From contig NZ_KB892857.1 of NCBI RefSeq assembly GCF_000373965.1, forward strand, positions 47,576 through 111,575: 64,000 bases of DNA. The letters are read 5' to 3'. The position numbers were made by a program, and so were the translations under genes. The notes below the pieces were generated by a model, which was given only the letters and a program-made list of their open reading frames with translations, had not been told where the DNA came from and ran no database searches. Below, one piece after another: positions 54,510 to 63,461 of this stretch. Position 1 is the first letter of the stretch. Each line of letters begins with the position of its first letter. The stretch comes from Uliginosibacterium gangwonense DSM 18521. GTDB lineage: Bacteria; Pseudomonadota; Gammaproteobacteria; Burkholderiales; Rhodocyclaceae.

Positions 54510-55610
54510 ATGCAAGTATCCCCGATCAGTTTTGACCGCTTCAACGTACTCAAGGATGCCGAAGCACACGAGCGCATCCGTGCCGCCAAAGAAAAACTCG
54601 GCAAGCGCGTCTCGCTGCTGGTGCACCACTACCAGCGCGCCGACATCTACCAGCACCATGACCTAACGGGCGATTCGCTCAAGCTCTCGCGCCTGGCCTC
54701 GCAGTCGGACGCCGAATACATCGTGTTCTGCGGCGTGCACTTCATGGCCGAGGTGGCGGATATTCTCTCCAAGCCCGAGCAGATTTCCATCCTGCCCGAT
54801 CTGGCCGCAGGCTGCTCGATGGCCGACATGGCCAATCTGGCCAAGGTGGAGCGCTGCTGGCGAGATCTGCGCGACGTGCTGGGGACGCCTGATGAGCTGA
54901 TCACCCCGGTGACCTACATCAATTCGGCTGCCGACCTCAAGGCTTTCTGTGGCGAGCATGGCGGCATCGTGTGCACCTCGTCGAACGCACCCAAGATTCT
55001 GGACTGGAGCTTCAAGCAGCGCGAGAAAGTGCTGTTCTTCCCGGATCAGCATCTGGGCCGCTGGACCGCCCACAAAATGGGCATCCCGCTGGATGCGATG
55101 CAGGTGTGGGACCCGGACCTGCCCAATGGTGGTCTGACGCCTGAGCAGATCAAGGGCGCCAAGATGCTGCTGTGGAAGGGACATTGCGCCGTGCATCAGA
55201 TGTTCCAGCCCGCGCATATCACCAACTGGCGCAAGCAGAACCCCGATGGCATGGTGATTTCCCACCCGGAAAGCGCGTTTGAAGTCTGTACGGCCTCCGA
55301 TTACGTGGGCTCGACCGAATACATCATCCAGGTAGTCAAGGATGCCAAGCCCGGCACGAAATGGTTGGTGGGGACTGAGTTGAATCTGGTCAACCGCCTC
55401 GCGGACGAGGTCAAGCACGAAGGCAAGATCGTGCAGTTCATGAGTCCCATGGTCTGCATGTGTTCAACCATGCAGCGCATCGATCCGCAGCATCTGGCCT
55501 GGACGCTAGAAAACCTAGTGGAAGGCAAGGTGGTCAACCGCATCAGCGTACCTGCCCATGAGGCTGAACTGGCAAAGCTGTCGCTGGAGCGCATGCTTGC
55601 CGTATCATGA
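54510..55610 (+). CDS. nadA: Quinolinate synthase NadA
   Basis: A 366-residue 4Fe-4S enzyme condensing iminoaspartate and dihydroxyacetone phosphate in NAD synthesis. LLVHHYQRADIYQHHDLTGD, DLAAGCSMADMAN, TYINSAADLKAF, and Cys in VCTSSNAP, HPE...CTASD and SPMVCMCSTM supply cluster and active-site residues. nadB and nadC are not in the window. Confidence 0.97.
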   Translation: MQVSPISFDRFNVLKDAEAHERIRAAKEKLGKRVSLLVHHYQRADIYQHHDLTGDSLKLSRLASQSDAEYIVFCGVHFMAEVADILSKPEQISILPDLAAGCSMADMANLAKVERCWRDLRDVLGTPDELITPVTYINSAADLKAFCGEHGGIVCTSSNAPKILDWSFKQREKVLFFPDQHLGRWTAHKMGIPLDAMQVWDPDLPNGGLTPEQIKGAKMLLWKGHCAVHQMFQPAHITNWRKQNPDGMVISHPESAFEVCTASDYVGSTEYIIQVVKDAKPGTKWLVGTELNLVNRLADEVKHEGKIVQFMSPMVCMCSTMQRIDPQHLAWTLENLVEGKVVNRISVPAHEAELAKLSLERMLAVS

Positions 55611-55675
55611 TCTCGTCATGCTAAGCGCCCCGTTGCCTCGCATGCCGGCTTGAACCTGGAACAGGAGCCAGGGAC

Positions 55676-56425
55676 ATGACAGCCAAGTCACTGAGCATCT
55701 GCACCTTCAACATCCACAAAGGCTTTTCGCAACTGAATCGCCGCATGGCGATCCATGACCTGCGCGAAGAGTTACGTGGGCTGGACCCAGATATATCGCT
55801 GCTGCAGGAGGTGCAAGGCTTGCACCTCCTGCATGCCCGGCGCCATCGGAACTGGCCCGCCCAACCCCAGCATGAATTCCTGGCCGCAGGCAGCCTACAC
55901 GCGGCCTATGGGCGCAATGCGGTATATGACCACGGGCACCATGGCAACGCGGTGCTCTCGCGCTTTCCCATCGTGGCGCAGAACAACCATGATGTCAGCC
56001 TCTATCGGCTGGAGCAGCGCGGCCTGTTGCATTGCGAGGTGAAGCTCCCGGATGGCACGCATATCCACTGCATCAGTGTGCATCTGTCGCTGACCGAGCA
56101 TCAGCGCCGTCGCCAACTCGCGTTGCTTGCCGAGTATGTGGAAACCCATATCCCCCGGCAGGCCCCGCTGATCGTGGCAGGCGACTTCAACGACTGGAGG
56201 CGCCATGCCAACTCATGGCTGGCGCGGCGGCTGTGCATGCATGAAGCCTTCACTATGCTCCAGGGCACCCCTGCCCGCAGCTATCCCTGCCAGTTGCCCT
56301 TGCTCAGCCTGGACCGCATCTACCTGCGGGGCTTCAAGGCAGTGCGTGTCCAGGTGCACTCGGGGCCGCCGTGGTCGGCCATATCCGACCACGCCCTGCT
56401 CCACGCCCAGGTCAGCCTGACATGA
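55676..56425 (+). CDS. Endonuclease/exonuclease/phosphatase-family protein
   Basis: A 249-residue Mg-dependent phosphoesterase fold: SICTFNIHKGFSQLNRRMAI, LLQEVQG (metal Glu), GNAVLSRFPI, APLIVAGDFNDWRRH and a C-terminal SDHALLHA. GGAGCCAGGG precedes the start. It overlaps the cardiolipin synthase gene by 4 nt (ATGA), a pairing seen in E. coli ybhP-ybhO (clsB), so a membrane-lipid link is inferred. Confidence 0.85.
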   Translation: MTAKSLSICTFNIHKGFSQLNRRMAIHDLREELRGLDPDISLLQEVQGLHLLHARRHRNWPAQPQHEFLAAGSLHAAYGRNAVYDHGHHGNAVLSRFPIVAQNNHDVSLYRLEQRGLLHCEVKLPDGTHIHCISVHLSLTEHQRRRQLALLAEYVETHIPRQAPLIVAGDFNDWRRHANSWLARRLCMHEAFTMLQGTPARSYPCQLPLLSLDRIYLRGFKAVRVQVHSGPPWSAISDHALLHAQVSLT

Positions 56426-57582
56426 GCAACCGGGTACGCGCAGGCAACAAGGTCAGCCTTCTGCAATCGGGGACCGAGTATTTCCCGGCGCTGCTTGAGG
56501 CCATTGATGCTGCGCATACCGAAGTCTTGCTGGAAACCTATATCTTCGCCCATGACGCCACCGCAGACCGCATCGCCACTGCACTGCGCAACGCGGCCAT
56601 GCGTGGCGTGACGGTGCGCCTGATGGTCGATGGCTTCGGGGGGCGTGGCTTTGTACACGACACCATGCCGGACCTAGCGGCGGATGGGGTGGAGGTGCTG
56701 ATCTTCCGGCGCGAGGCCAGCCTGTTCAGTACCCGGCGCCAACGCCTGCGCCGCCTGCACCGCAAGCTGGCATGCGTCGATGGGCAGCTTGCCTTTGTGG
56801 GGGGCATCAATATCATCGACGACCTTGATACGCCCGGCCATATACCGCCGCGCTTCGACTACGCCGTGCGGATCGAGGGACCCTTGGTGGCCGATGTCCA
56901 GTACGCCATGATCCAGCTATGGCGCCGGATCTGCTGGGCGAATTTTCGCCGCCATCCGCCAATGCAGCATTGGGTTCGCCCGAGCTTCCGCCCCAAGGGC
57001 AGCGTAGTGGCCTCACTCCTGATACGGGACAACCTGCGCTACCGCGCCACTATCGAAAACGCCTACCTGGACATGCTCGCCACCGCCAGCGATGAGATCC
57101 TGATCGCCAACGCCTATTTTCTGCCTGGGCGCCGCTTCCGCCACGCCCTGATCTCCGCAGCCAAGCGCGGCGTGCGTGTCACCCTGCTGCTGCAGGGGCG
57201 GGTCGAATACTGGCTGCTGCATCATGCCACCCGGGCGCTCTACCCCTACCTGTTGAGCAACAAGATCCGCATCTTTGAGTACAAGCACGGCTTTCTGCAC
57301 GCCAAAGTGGCGATTGCCGACGGCTGGTGGGCCACGGTGGGTTCCAGCAATATCGACCCCTTCAGCCTGCTGCTGGCGCGTGAGGCCAACATCGTGATCC
57401 ACGACAGCCAATTTGCGCAGCAACTGGGCGCCAGCCTGAACAGAGCCATCCAAAACAACACCATCGAATTGCAGGAACAGGACTGGCAACATCAGCCCCT
57501 GCTACGGCGCCTGTTGAGCTGGTTTGCCCTGGGCGCGGTCCGCCTGATGCTGGGCCTGGCAGGCTTCAGACGGCTTCACTGA
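56422..57582 (+). CDS. clsB: Cardiolipin synthase, ClsB type
   Basis: A 386-residue phospholipase-D superfamily protein with two HxK...D motifs: HRKLACVDGQLAFVGGINI and HAKVAIADGWWATVGSSNID. It lacks the N-terminal membrane helices of ClsA and has a hydrophobic C-terminus. It joins phosphatidyl groups to form cardiolipin. Coupled to the preceding nuclease-family gene. Confidence 0.9.
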   Translation: MSNRVRAGNKVSLLQSGTEYFPALLEAIDAAHTEVLLETYIFAHDATADRIATALRNAAMRGVTVRLMVDGFGGRGFVHDTMPDLAADGVEVLIFRREASLFSTRRQRLRRLHRKLACVDGQLAFVGGINIIDDLDTPGHIPPRFDYAVRIEGPLVADVQYAMIQLWRRICWANFRRHPPMQHWVRPSFRPKGSVVASLLIRDNLRYRATIENAYLDMLATASDEILIANAYFLPGRRFRHALISAAKRGVRVTLLLQGRVEYWLLHHATRALYPYLLSNKIRIFEYKHGFLHAKVAIADGWWATVGSSNIDPFSLLLAREANIVIHDSQFAQQLGASLNRAIQNNTIELQEQDWQHQPLLRRLLSWFALGAVRLMLGLAGFRRLH

Positions 57583-57667
57583 CACATCAAATCGACAAAG
57601 GGATGGAATTTATACCCCGTCCTGTGGTCTGATGCCGATTGCTTTGAAGTCACCATGGACTCTACCC

Positions 57668-58426
57668 ATGAAAAAAACCCTACTCGCCTTAACGCTTTCC
57701 GTGCTTGCAGCCGTCCCCGCCATGGCTGCGCGTGGCCCCGCCGATGTTGTTTCCGCGTTCTACCAACTGCGCGTTGAAAAAGGCAACAAAGGTGCGCCCA
57801 CCGGCATGGAACTGGCCGATTACTCGACTTACCTCGCCCCTGAGCTTGTCTGCCGCTTGGGAGCCAGTCTGCGCTATACCGATCAACTGGGCAAAGCGGT
57901 GCCGGATGCCAAGTTGCCATTCACTGATCGTGACCTGTATTCCAACCAGACCGAAGGGCCCAAGCGTTTCAAGCTCGGCGCAGCAGAGGTCGGTGGGCAG
58001 AGCGGCAGCATCCGCGTGCATCTGTTCCGCGATGAAACCGACAACGCCACTTGGGAAGATACCGTGCATGTGCGCATGCAGCGCAGGCACTGGGTCATCC
58101 AGGATATCGAATACGGTGATGGCAGTGGCAGCCTGATCAAGACGCTGGATGCCACACTTGCCCACCCAGATGCCGCCTCACACTGGGACAGCCGCGAGCT
58201 GGAAGCCTGCAATGTTGGCCAGAAAAGCGAACAGACCAGTTCCCGCCACGGCAAGGCTGGGAAAGGCAAGCACGCCAAGGCCGGCAAGGGCAAGGCGGGT
58301 AAAGGTAGGGCCGCCGCACATTCGTCCCGCTCGGCCAAATCCGGCGCGAAATCCAGCCACCGCAGCAAAACCAAGGCAGGCAGCAAGACCAGCGCCAGCA
58401 AGACGACCAAAAAACATAAACGCTAA
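57668..58426 (+). CDS. Exported protein with histone-like basic tail
   Basis: A 252-residue protein. A signal peptide (hydrophobic 3-20, ending AMAA) leads to a domain of about 160 residues (VVSAFYQLRVEKGNKGAPTG, then DRDLYSNQTEG and RRHWVIQDIEYG), which resembles DUF3828-type periplasmic proteins. From about residue 195 the sequence is almost only Lys, Ala, Gly, Ser, Thr and Arg (KAGKGKHAKAGKGKAGKGRA). Function is unknown. Convergent with a GT9 gene. Confidence 0.75.
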   Translation: MKKTLLALTLSVLAAVPAMAARGPADVVSAFYQLRVEKGNKGAPTGMELADYSTYLAPELVCRLGASLRYTDQLGKAVPDAKLPFTDRDLYSNQTEGPKRFKLGAAEVGGQSGSIRVHLFRDETDNATWEDTVHVRMQRRHWVIQDIEYGDGSGSLIKTLDATLAHPDAASHWDSRELEACNVGQKSEQTSSRHGKAGKGKHAKAGKGKAGKGRAAAHSSRSAKSGAKSSHRSKTKAGSKTSASKTTKKHKR

Positions 58427-58435
58427 GGGAAGTCC

Positions 58436-58471
58436 CCCGGCTCACACCCTATAACGCGGCTGTGCGCCGGG
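58436..58471. terminator. Hairpin between convergent genes
   Basis: CCCGGC-T-CACA pairs with TGTG-C-GCCGGG with one mismatch and a 14-nt loop. A T run is lacking, so its efficiency is unclear. Confidence 0.4.
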
Positions 58472-58487
58472 TGGCCCTCAAGCGTGG

Positions 58488-59501
58488 CTAGACCTCGCTT
58501 GCCTCGGTCTGCATCTCCTCAAACGCGCTGATCACATCTTCCACCTGGATGTCTTCCACCGTCTGCGATGCGGGTTGCAGCAGACGGAAAGGCACGCCCC
58601 ATGGGTGCCAGCGTTTGGCGTCCGATTTGCCGAACAGGCAGACGATGGGTTTGCCCAGGGCCGCCGCCAGATGCATGTGGCCGCCATCGGAGCAGATCAC
58701 CTGGTTGCAGCAGGCCAAGCCTGCAATCAATTCGGCCAGCGCGGCGGTCGGCACCGCCACCAGCGGCAGCCCGGTACAGGCCTCTACGATTCGCGCCGCC
58801 TTGGCATCATCCCCAGGATGCAAGGGGTTGTGTTCGTCTCCTGGAGACCAGAACAGGGCGAATCGCAAATCGGGTTGGCGGGCATGCAGGGCTTTGATGA
58901 GTTCGACAAAACGCGCCTGCGGCCAGCGTTGCGAAGGCTTGCGCGAACTGATGTGGATGCCCAGCACGGGCGCTCCATCCGGGCTGATGCGTGAGAGCAT
59001 CTCGTGGCGCAATGCTGGGCGGGGGCGGATCGAGGCAGGCGGCAGATTGGTGCCCGGCAGATCGAGCACCCGCAGCAACTGCCCGACACGCAGGGCCTCA
59101 TGCCCATCTTGCAGCTTTTCGGCCAGATCCTTGTGACTGACGATGCGGCGGGCAGCCACCAGACGCGCCATGCGTCGGGCGCTGCACTGATCCCCTTCGG
59201 CAGGGAGCACCACCAGATCCAGCTTGCGGCGGCGCAACTGCCACAGCTGGCGCAGTCGTTCGAACATTGCCTGCCAAGCGCTTTCCCCAGGCGCCAGATG
59301 TTTGCGCTTGGTGTAGCTGAACACCGCGTTCACGTCCGGGTTCCCTTGCAGCACCTCAACGTTGTAGCGCGTCACCAGCATGCCGATCCAGGCGTCTGGA
59401 TAACATTCACGCAATCGCCGAACCAGGGGCAGGGTACAAACCAGGTCGCCGATATTGTCGCGGCGGATGATCAGAATGCTATTGGGCGCTGGAAGTGTCA
59501 T
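58488..59501 (-). CDS. Glycosyltransferase family 9 (heptosyltransferase-like)
   Basis: A 337-residue GT-B enzyme. ILIIRRDNIGDLVCTLPLVR is the N-terminal GT9 signature with the catalytic Asp; ICSDGGHMHLAAALGKPIVC and LFGKSDAKRWHPWG are the ADP-heptose binding part. It should add heptose or a related sugar to lipid A core. Its start overlaps the O-antigen ligase gene by 23 nt. Confidence 0.85.
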   Translation of the reverse strand: MTLPAPNSILIIRRDNIGDLVCTLPLVRRLRECYPDAWIGMLVTRYNVEVLQGNPDVNAVFSYTKRKHLAPGESAWQAMFERLRQLWQLRRRKLDLVVLPAEGDQCSARRMARLVAARRIVSHKDLAEKLQDGHEALRVGQLLRVLDLPGTNLPPASIRPRPALRHEMLSRISPDGAPVLGIHISSRKPSQRWPQARFVELIKALHARQPDLRFALFWSPGDEHNPLHPGDDAKAARIVEACTGLPLVAVPTAALAELIAGLACCNQVICSDGGHMHLAAALGKPIVCLFGKSDAKRWHPWGVPFRLLQPASQTVEDIQVEDVISAFEEMQTEASEV

Positions 59502-60789
59502 GTTGCAGGCGGTTTTGTAGCGATGCAAAGCCTAGCAGTATGCCGAAATATGACCAGAAGAGAACCCCCATGAGGCGATCATAGAAGTCGTCTGTCATAT
59601 TTTTAAACAACATCGCAACCACCAAGGCAACCAAGGCCGCCGCCGCATGCCGTGCGCCAGGAGAGGAACGCGACAGGCGCAGCGCCGCTGTCAGCATGCC
59701 CCAGATCAGCACCAGCAGGCTCACTACGCCCGCTACCCCCATCTGTATCCAGGTACTCAGAAATACATTGTGAGGGTGGGCCTTGCCCGCAAAATCGGTT
59801 CCAGGAACAAATTTGAGATCAAGCAACTGCTTATAGGTGTTGTGCGCCACATCCTTGCCAAAACCGGTCCCTAGCCAGGGATGCTGATCCATGCCGATGG
59901 ACACCCAGATATTCCAGATCGCCAGCCGGGGGTCAGCCAGCAACTTGTTCTTGATCACCCAGAACCAGGACGCGAAATCCAGATTGTTACGCATGATCGT
60001 CGCCGCCAAAAGCAAGGCAAAGCCCAGCAGCAGCGCCAACACGACCAGCACCCAGAACTTGGCCGACTTGCAATAGTGCTGCCTCTTGTGCGCATACCCC
60101 ATCAACAGCGCAAAACAGCTCAGTACCAGTACCGGCCAGAAAATCCGGTTCATGCTGACCGCCCCGATGAAAACCAGCACGCCCAGCAAGGCCAGAATCC
60201 ACTTGGGCAACACTCTGTCCCGAAAAACCCAGTACACGAACGGCAGCGCCAGCAGGGCAAAGGTCGAGGCCAGCCCCGGCCCCGGATACCAGCGCATCAG
60301 GAAATGTTCCCGATACCCAGGGCCAAAGCCGCCCTGAAGGATGTCCGCCCTTCGCAGCACCGCTGCTGCCAAAGCGGCACACCCTACAACGAACAAACCC
60401 AGGCAGGCGCCCGGCACCACAACCGCCAAACTTTCACGTCTGGCACCCAGCACATAGGCCAACAGAAAGAATAGCGTGGGCAGCCAGATGTTCTGTGCCA
60501 CCAGGCTCAATGACAGCAGCGGCTCTTGCGACCATGCGCACGAAACTGTCGTCACCGCACACCAGATCACCAGTGGATACGCCAGGGGACGGGGGAGATT
60601 CGCAAACACCCGGTATCCTGAACGCAGCACCCAGATAACAAACAGCAGCACACAAAGCCCCATCAAACCTGTCTGCGCGGCACGCGTGTGCGCAAGGGGC
60701 AACACAAAAAGCATCAACCCAAAACACCAGGCCAAAGCGTTCATCAATCGATCTGCGTTCGCACAGCTATGGGGGGCAGCTATTTGCAT
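59479..60789 (-). CDS. O-antigen ligase / polymerase family protein (WaaL-like)
   Basis: A 436-residue membrane protein with about 12 helices and a large periplasmic loop holding HPWLGTGFGKDVAHN and AHPHNVFLSTWIQMG, the His-containing motif of the O-antigen ligase (Wzy_C) family. It transfers O-antigen from undecaprenyl diphosphate to lipid A core. ATG 60789 is my start; a TTG at 60810 is in frame. It is AT-richer than its neighbours, common for these genes. Confidence 0.85.
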   Translation of the reverse strand: MQIAAPHSCANADRLMNALAWCFGLMLFVLPLAHTRAAQTGLMGLCVLLFVIWVLRSGYRVFANLPRPLAYPLVIWCAVTTVSCAWSQEPLLSLSLVAQNIWLPTLFFLLAYVLGARRESLAVVVPGACLGLFVVGCAALAAAVLRRADILQGGFGPGYREHFLMRWYPGPGLASTFALLALPFVYWVFRDRVLPKWILALLGVLVFIGAVSMNRIFWPVLVLSCFALLMGYAHKRQHYCKSAKFWVLVVLALLLGFALLLAATIMRNNLDFASWFWVIKNKLLADPRLAIWNIWVSIGMDQHPWLGTGFGKDVAHNTYKQLLDLKFVPGTDFAGKAHPHNVFLSTWIQMGVAGVVSLLVLIWGMLTAALRLSRSSPGARHAAAALVALVVAMLFKNMTDDFYDRLMGVLFWSYFGILLGFASLQNRLQHDTSSAQ

Positions 60790-61102
60790 CAAGAATTCAG
60801 ACAGAAACAAAACAGGGGGATTCTAATCGGCGATCAGACACATCCAGCCACCGACGGTCATTTGGGTACAACAATTAGAACGCTTTTACAGCTTCACACA
60901 GAGCAGACCACTCTGACATTGCAACAAACCCTTGCTCGGATGCAGTCTGCACGACTAAGTTCCGCTCCTGTGACCGGGTAGCTTACAATCCGGTCTTTGG
61001 TCAGCCAAAACCAAGGGGCGTGGAGCCTGATGACTCCGGCAGGTTTCCCGGCAAAAAACCTTGTGCCTCCACCCGCCCCCTGCAACCACCACCCACATAC
61101 GC
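60790..61102. other. Divergent gap between LPS genes
   Basis: No gene is supported. It must hold promoters for the O-antigen ligase (minus) and the heptosyltransferase run (plus), but I see no consensus box. Confidence 0.5.
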
Positions 61103-62194
61103 ATGAACCTCAAGTCTTATCTGCGCGATGCCATCGACCCCACCCTGGTGCGCCGCGCTCTGGTCATCAAGCTACGCCATCATGGCGATGTTTTGCTATG
61201 TTCTCCCGTGCTCTCCTCGCTCAAGGCCGCAGCACCAGATTGCGAGATTGATGCGCTGGTGTTTGCCGATACGGCTGCAATGCTGGCCGGACACCCAGCC
61301 TTGGCGCAGTTGCACACCCTGGGCCGGGACTGGAAAAAGCTGGGGCTCTGGCAACAGATTGCTCATGAATGGGCGCTCATCAAAGCCTTGCGCAGTCGTC
61401 ACTACGATCTGGTCATCCACCTCACCGACCACCCGCGTGGTGCCTGGCTCACCCGCCTGCTGGGGCCGCGTTGGGCCGTTGCCCCCCATCGTACCGAGAC
61501 ATGGTGGAAGAATTCCTTCACCCACCAGTACCGCATCGTAGGCGGCGGCAGGCGCCATACCGTGGACACCCATCTGGATGCGCTGCGCCGCCTGGGCATC
61601 CAGCCCGCTGAAGGCGCCCGCGCCCTGCACCTGGAGCCGGGAGCCGAGGCCCAGACCCATGTGGATGCGCTGCTGGCCCAACACAAGCTGACGGACAAAG
61701 GCTTCATCCAGATTCACCCTGCTTCGCGCTGGTTCTTCAAGTGCTGGCCGGTGGCGCGCAATGCCGCACTCATCCAGACCCTGGCTGCACGGGGCGAGAA
61801 GATTGTGATCACCGGCGCCCCGGATGAGCGCGAACGCGAGATGGTGGCCGAGATCATCGCCAGCGCAGGGGTCGAGCTTGTTGATCTGAGCGGCGCCCTC
61901 AACCTCAAACAGCTTGCCGCGCTGACCCTGCGTGCCCGCCTTTTCGTGGGTGTCGACTCAGCCCCCATGCACATCGCGGCGGCGGTGGGCACGCCTTGTG
62001 TAGCGCTGTTCGGCCCCTCTGGCGACAAGGAATGGGGGCCGTGGCAGGTGCCACACCGGGTCGTAACCTCGTCCCACACCTGCCGCCCCTGCGGTCAGGA
62101 TGGATGCGGTGGCGGCAAGGTCTCGGAGTGCCTGACCCAGATCGAAGTTGCCACGGTGCTGGCGGCCATCGATGCGCTGGAAGGACGCGGCTGA
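61103..62194 (+). CDS. Lipopolysaccharide heptosyltransferase III-like (GT9)
   Basis: A 363-residue GT-B enzyme. RALVIKLRHHGDVLLCSPVL is the GT9 N-terminal signature; HPASRWFFKCWP and VGVDSAPMHIAAAVGTPCVA are the donor site. This WFFKCWP form and length match RfaQ/WaaQ, which adds the branch heptose of the inner core. One nt separates its stop from the next start. Confidence 0.87.
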   Translation: MNLKSYLRDAIDPTLVRRALVIKLRHHGDVLLCSPVLSSLKAAAPDCEIDALVFADTAAMLAGHPALAQLHTLGRDWKKLGLWQQIAHEWALIKALRSRHYDLVIHLTDHPRGAWLTRLLGPRWAVAPHRTETWWKNSFTHQYRIVGGGRRHTVDTHLDALRRLGIQPAEGARALHLEPGAEAQTHVDALLAQHKLTDKGFIQIHPASRWFFKCWPVARNAALIQTLAARGEKIVITGAPDEREREMVAEIIASAGVELVDLSGALNLKQLAALTLRARLFVGVDSAPMHIAAAVGTPCVALFGPSGDKEWGPWQVPHRVVTSSHTCRPCGQDGCGGGKVSECLTQIEVATVLAAIDALEGRG

Positions 62195-62195
62195 G

Positions 62196-63344
62196 ATGCG
62201 CCTGGCAGTCATACGGCAAACCTATAACCCTTATGGCGGAGCAGAACGCTTTGTCGAGCGCGCGCTGAACGCCTTGCGTGACGCAGGTGAGCCCATCGAC
62301 ATCACCCTGGTAGCACGGCGCTGGCAGGGCGAAGTGGCCCCTGGTGTTACGCTGCTGCGCCGTAACCCCTTCAAGCTCGGGCGCCTGAGCCGCGATTTCG
62401 GCTTCGCCTGGAGCGTGCAAGGCCTGATCCGGCAGAAGCGCTTCGACCTTGTGCAAAGCCATGAACGCATTCCCGGCTGCGACATCTTTCGTGCGGGCGA
62501 TGGCCTGCACTGCACCTGGCTGGAACTGCGTAGCCGCACCCTGAGTCCCGTAGAGCGCTTCCTGCAAGCCTGCTCCCCCTGGCATCGCTACACCTGTCGG
62601 GCAGAAGCCGCCATGTTGCGTGACCCGCGCCTGCGCGCAGTGATCTGCAATTCGCAGATGGTGCGGAACGACATTGCCACGCGCTTCCCAGCCATCACCG
62701 ACAAGCTGCACGTGATCCACAATGGCGTGGACCTGGAACGTTTCCAGCCAGCGCTGCGCGAGCAGCACCGTGCGCAGGTACGCACCGGACTTGGCGTAAC
62801 CGAGCAAACCCCGGTGGCCCTCTACGTCGGTTCAGGCTTCTCCCGCAAAGGTGTACCACAGTTGCTGGCGGCGATGGCACGCCCGGAACTGCACAACGCC
62901 GAACTCTGGGTGGTGGGCAAAGACAAGGAATCCGCAGCGCTCCAGCGCCAAGCCCAAGAGCAAGGCTTGCGGGTACGCTTTCTCGGCCCGCAGAAAGATG
63001 TGACGCCCTGGCTCGGCGCGGCGGATGTATTCGTCCTCCCCACGCTCTACGACCCGATGCCGAACGCTGCGCTTGAAGCCCTGGCAAGCGGGCTGCCGGT
63101 GCTATGCTCCAACACCTGTGGCGCGGCAGAGCTGATCCGCCCCGGCATCAATGGCGATGTAGTGGATGCACTGGACGTTGCCGGTATCACCGCTGCCCTG
63201 CTGGGCCTGCTGGTGGCTATGCAAGACCCGGCTGCCGCCGAACGCATGCGTCAGGCAGCACGTCACAGCGTCAGCAGCCTGGGGCGTGAAGCCATGGCCC
63301 AGGCACTGCTGGACTTGTACAGGCAGTTGCTCCAGAAGACATAA
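62196..63344 (+). CDS. waaG: Glycosyltransferase family 4, WaaG-like
   Basis: A 382-residue GT-B enzyme. RLAVIRQTYNPYGGAERFVE is the acceptor side; VALYVGSGFSRKGVPQLLAA and PTLYDPMPNAALEALASGLP (ExFGxxxxE-like donor motif) match RfaG/WaaG, which adds the first outer-core glucose. GGAAGGACG lies ahead of ATG 62196, so translation is coupled to the preceding gene. Confidence 0.87.
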   Translation: MRLAVIRQTYNPYGGAERFVERALNALRDAGEPIDITLVARRWQGEVAPGVTLLRRNPFKLGRLSRDFGFAWSVQGLIRQKRFDLVQSHERIPGCDIFRAGDGLHCTWLELRSRTLSPVERFLQACSPWHRYTCRAEAAMLRDPRLRAVICNSQMVRNDIATRFPAITDKLHVIHNGVDLERFQPALREQHRAQVRTGLGVTEQTPVALYVGSGFSRKGVPQLLAAMARPELHNAELWVVGKDKESAALQRQAQEQGLRVRFLGPQKDVTPWLGAADVFVLPTLYDPMPNAALEALASGLPVLCSNTCGAAELIRPGINGDVVDALDVAGITAALLGLLVAMQDPAAAERMRQAARHSVSSLGREAMAQALLDLYRQLLQKT

Positions 63345-63461
63345 ATGTGCATTTCCGGGCAGTTGCAACAGAATTACACCGTCTAGCGCCCTGTTGGCAT
63401 CGAATAACAAGGGCTGCCGCTATAATCTGTGCCCGTAGAAATATTTTCTGATGGTTGCCGT

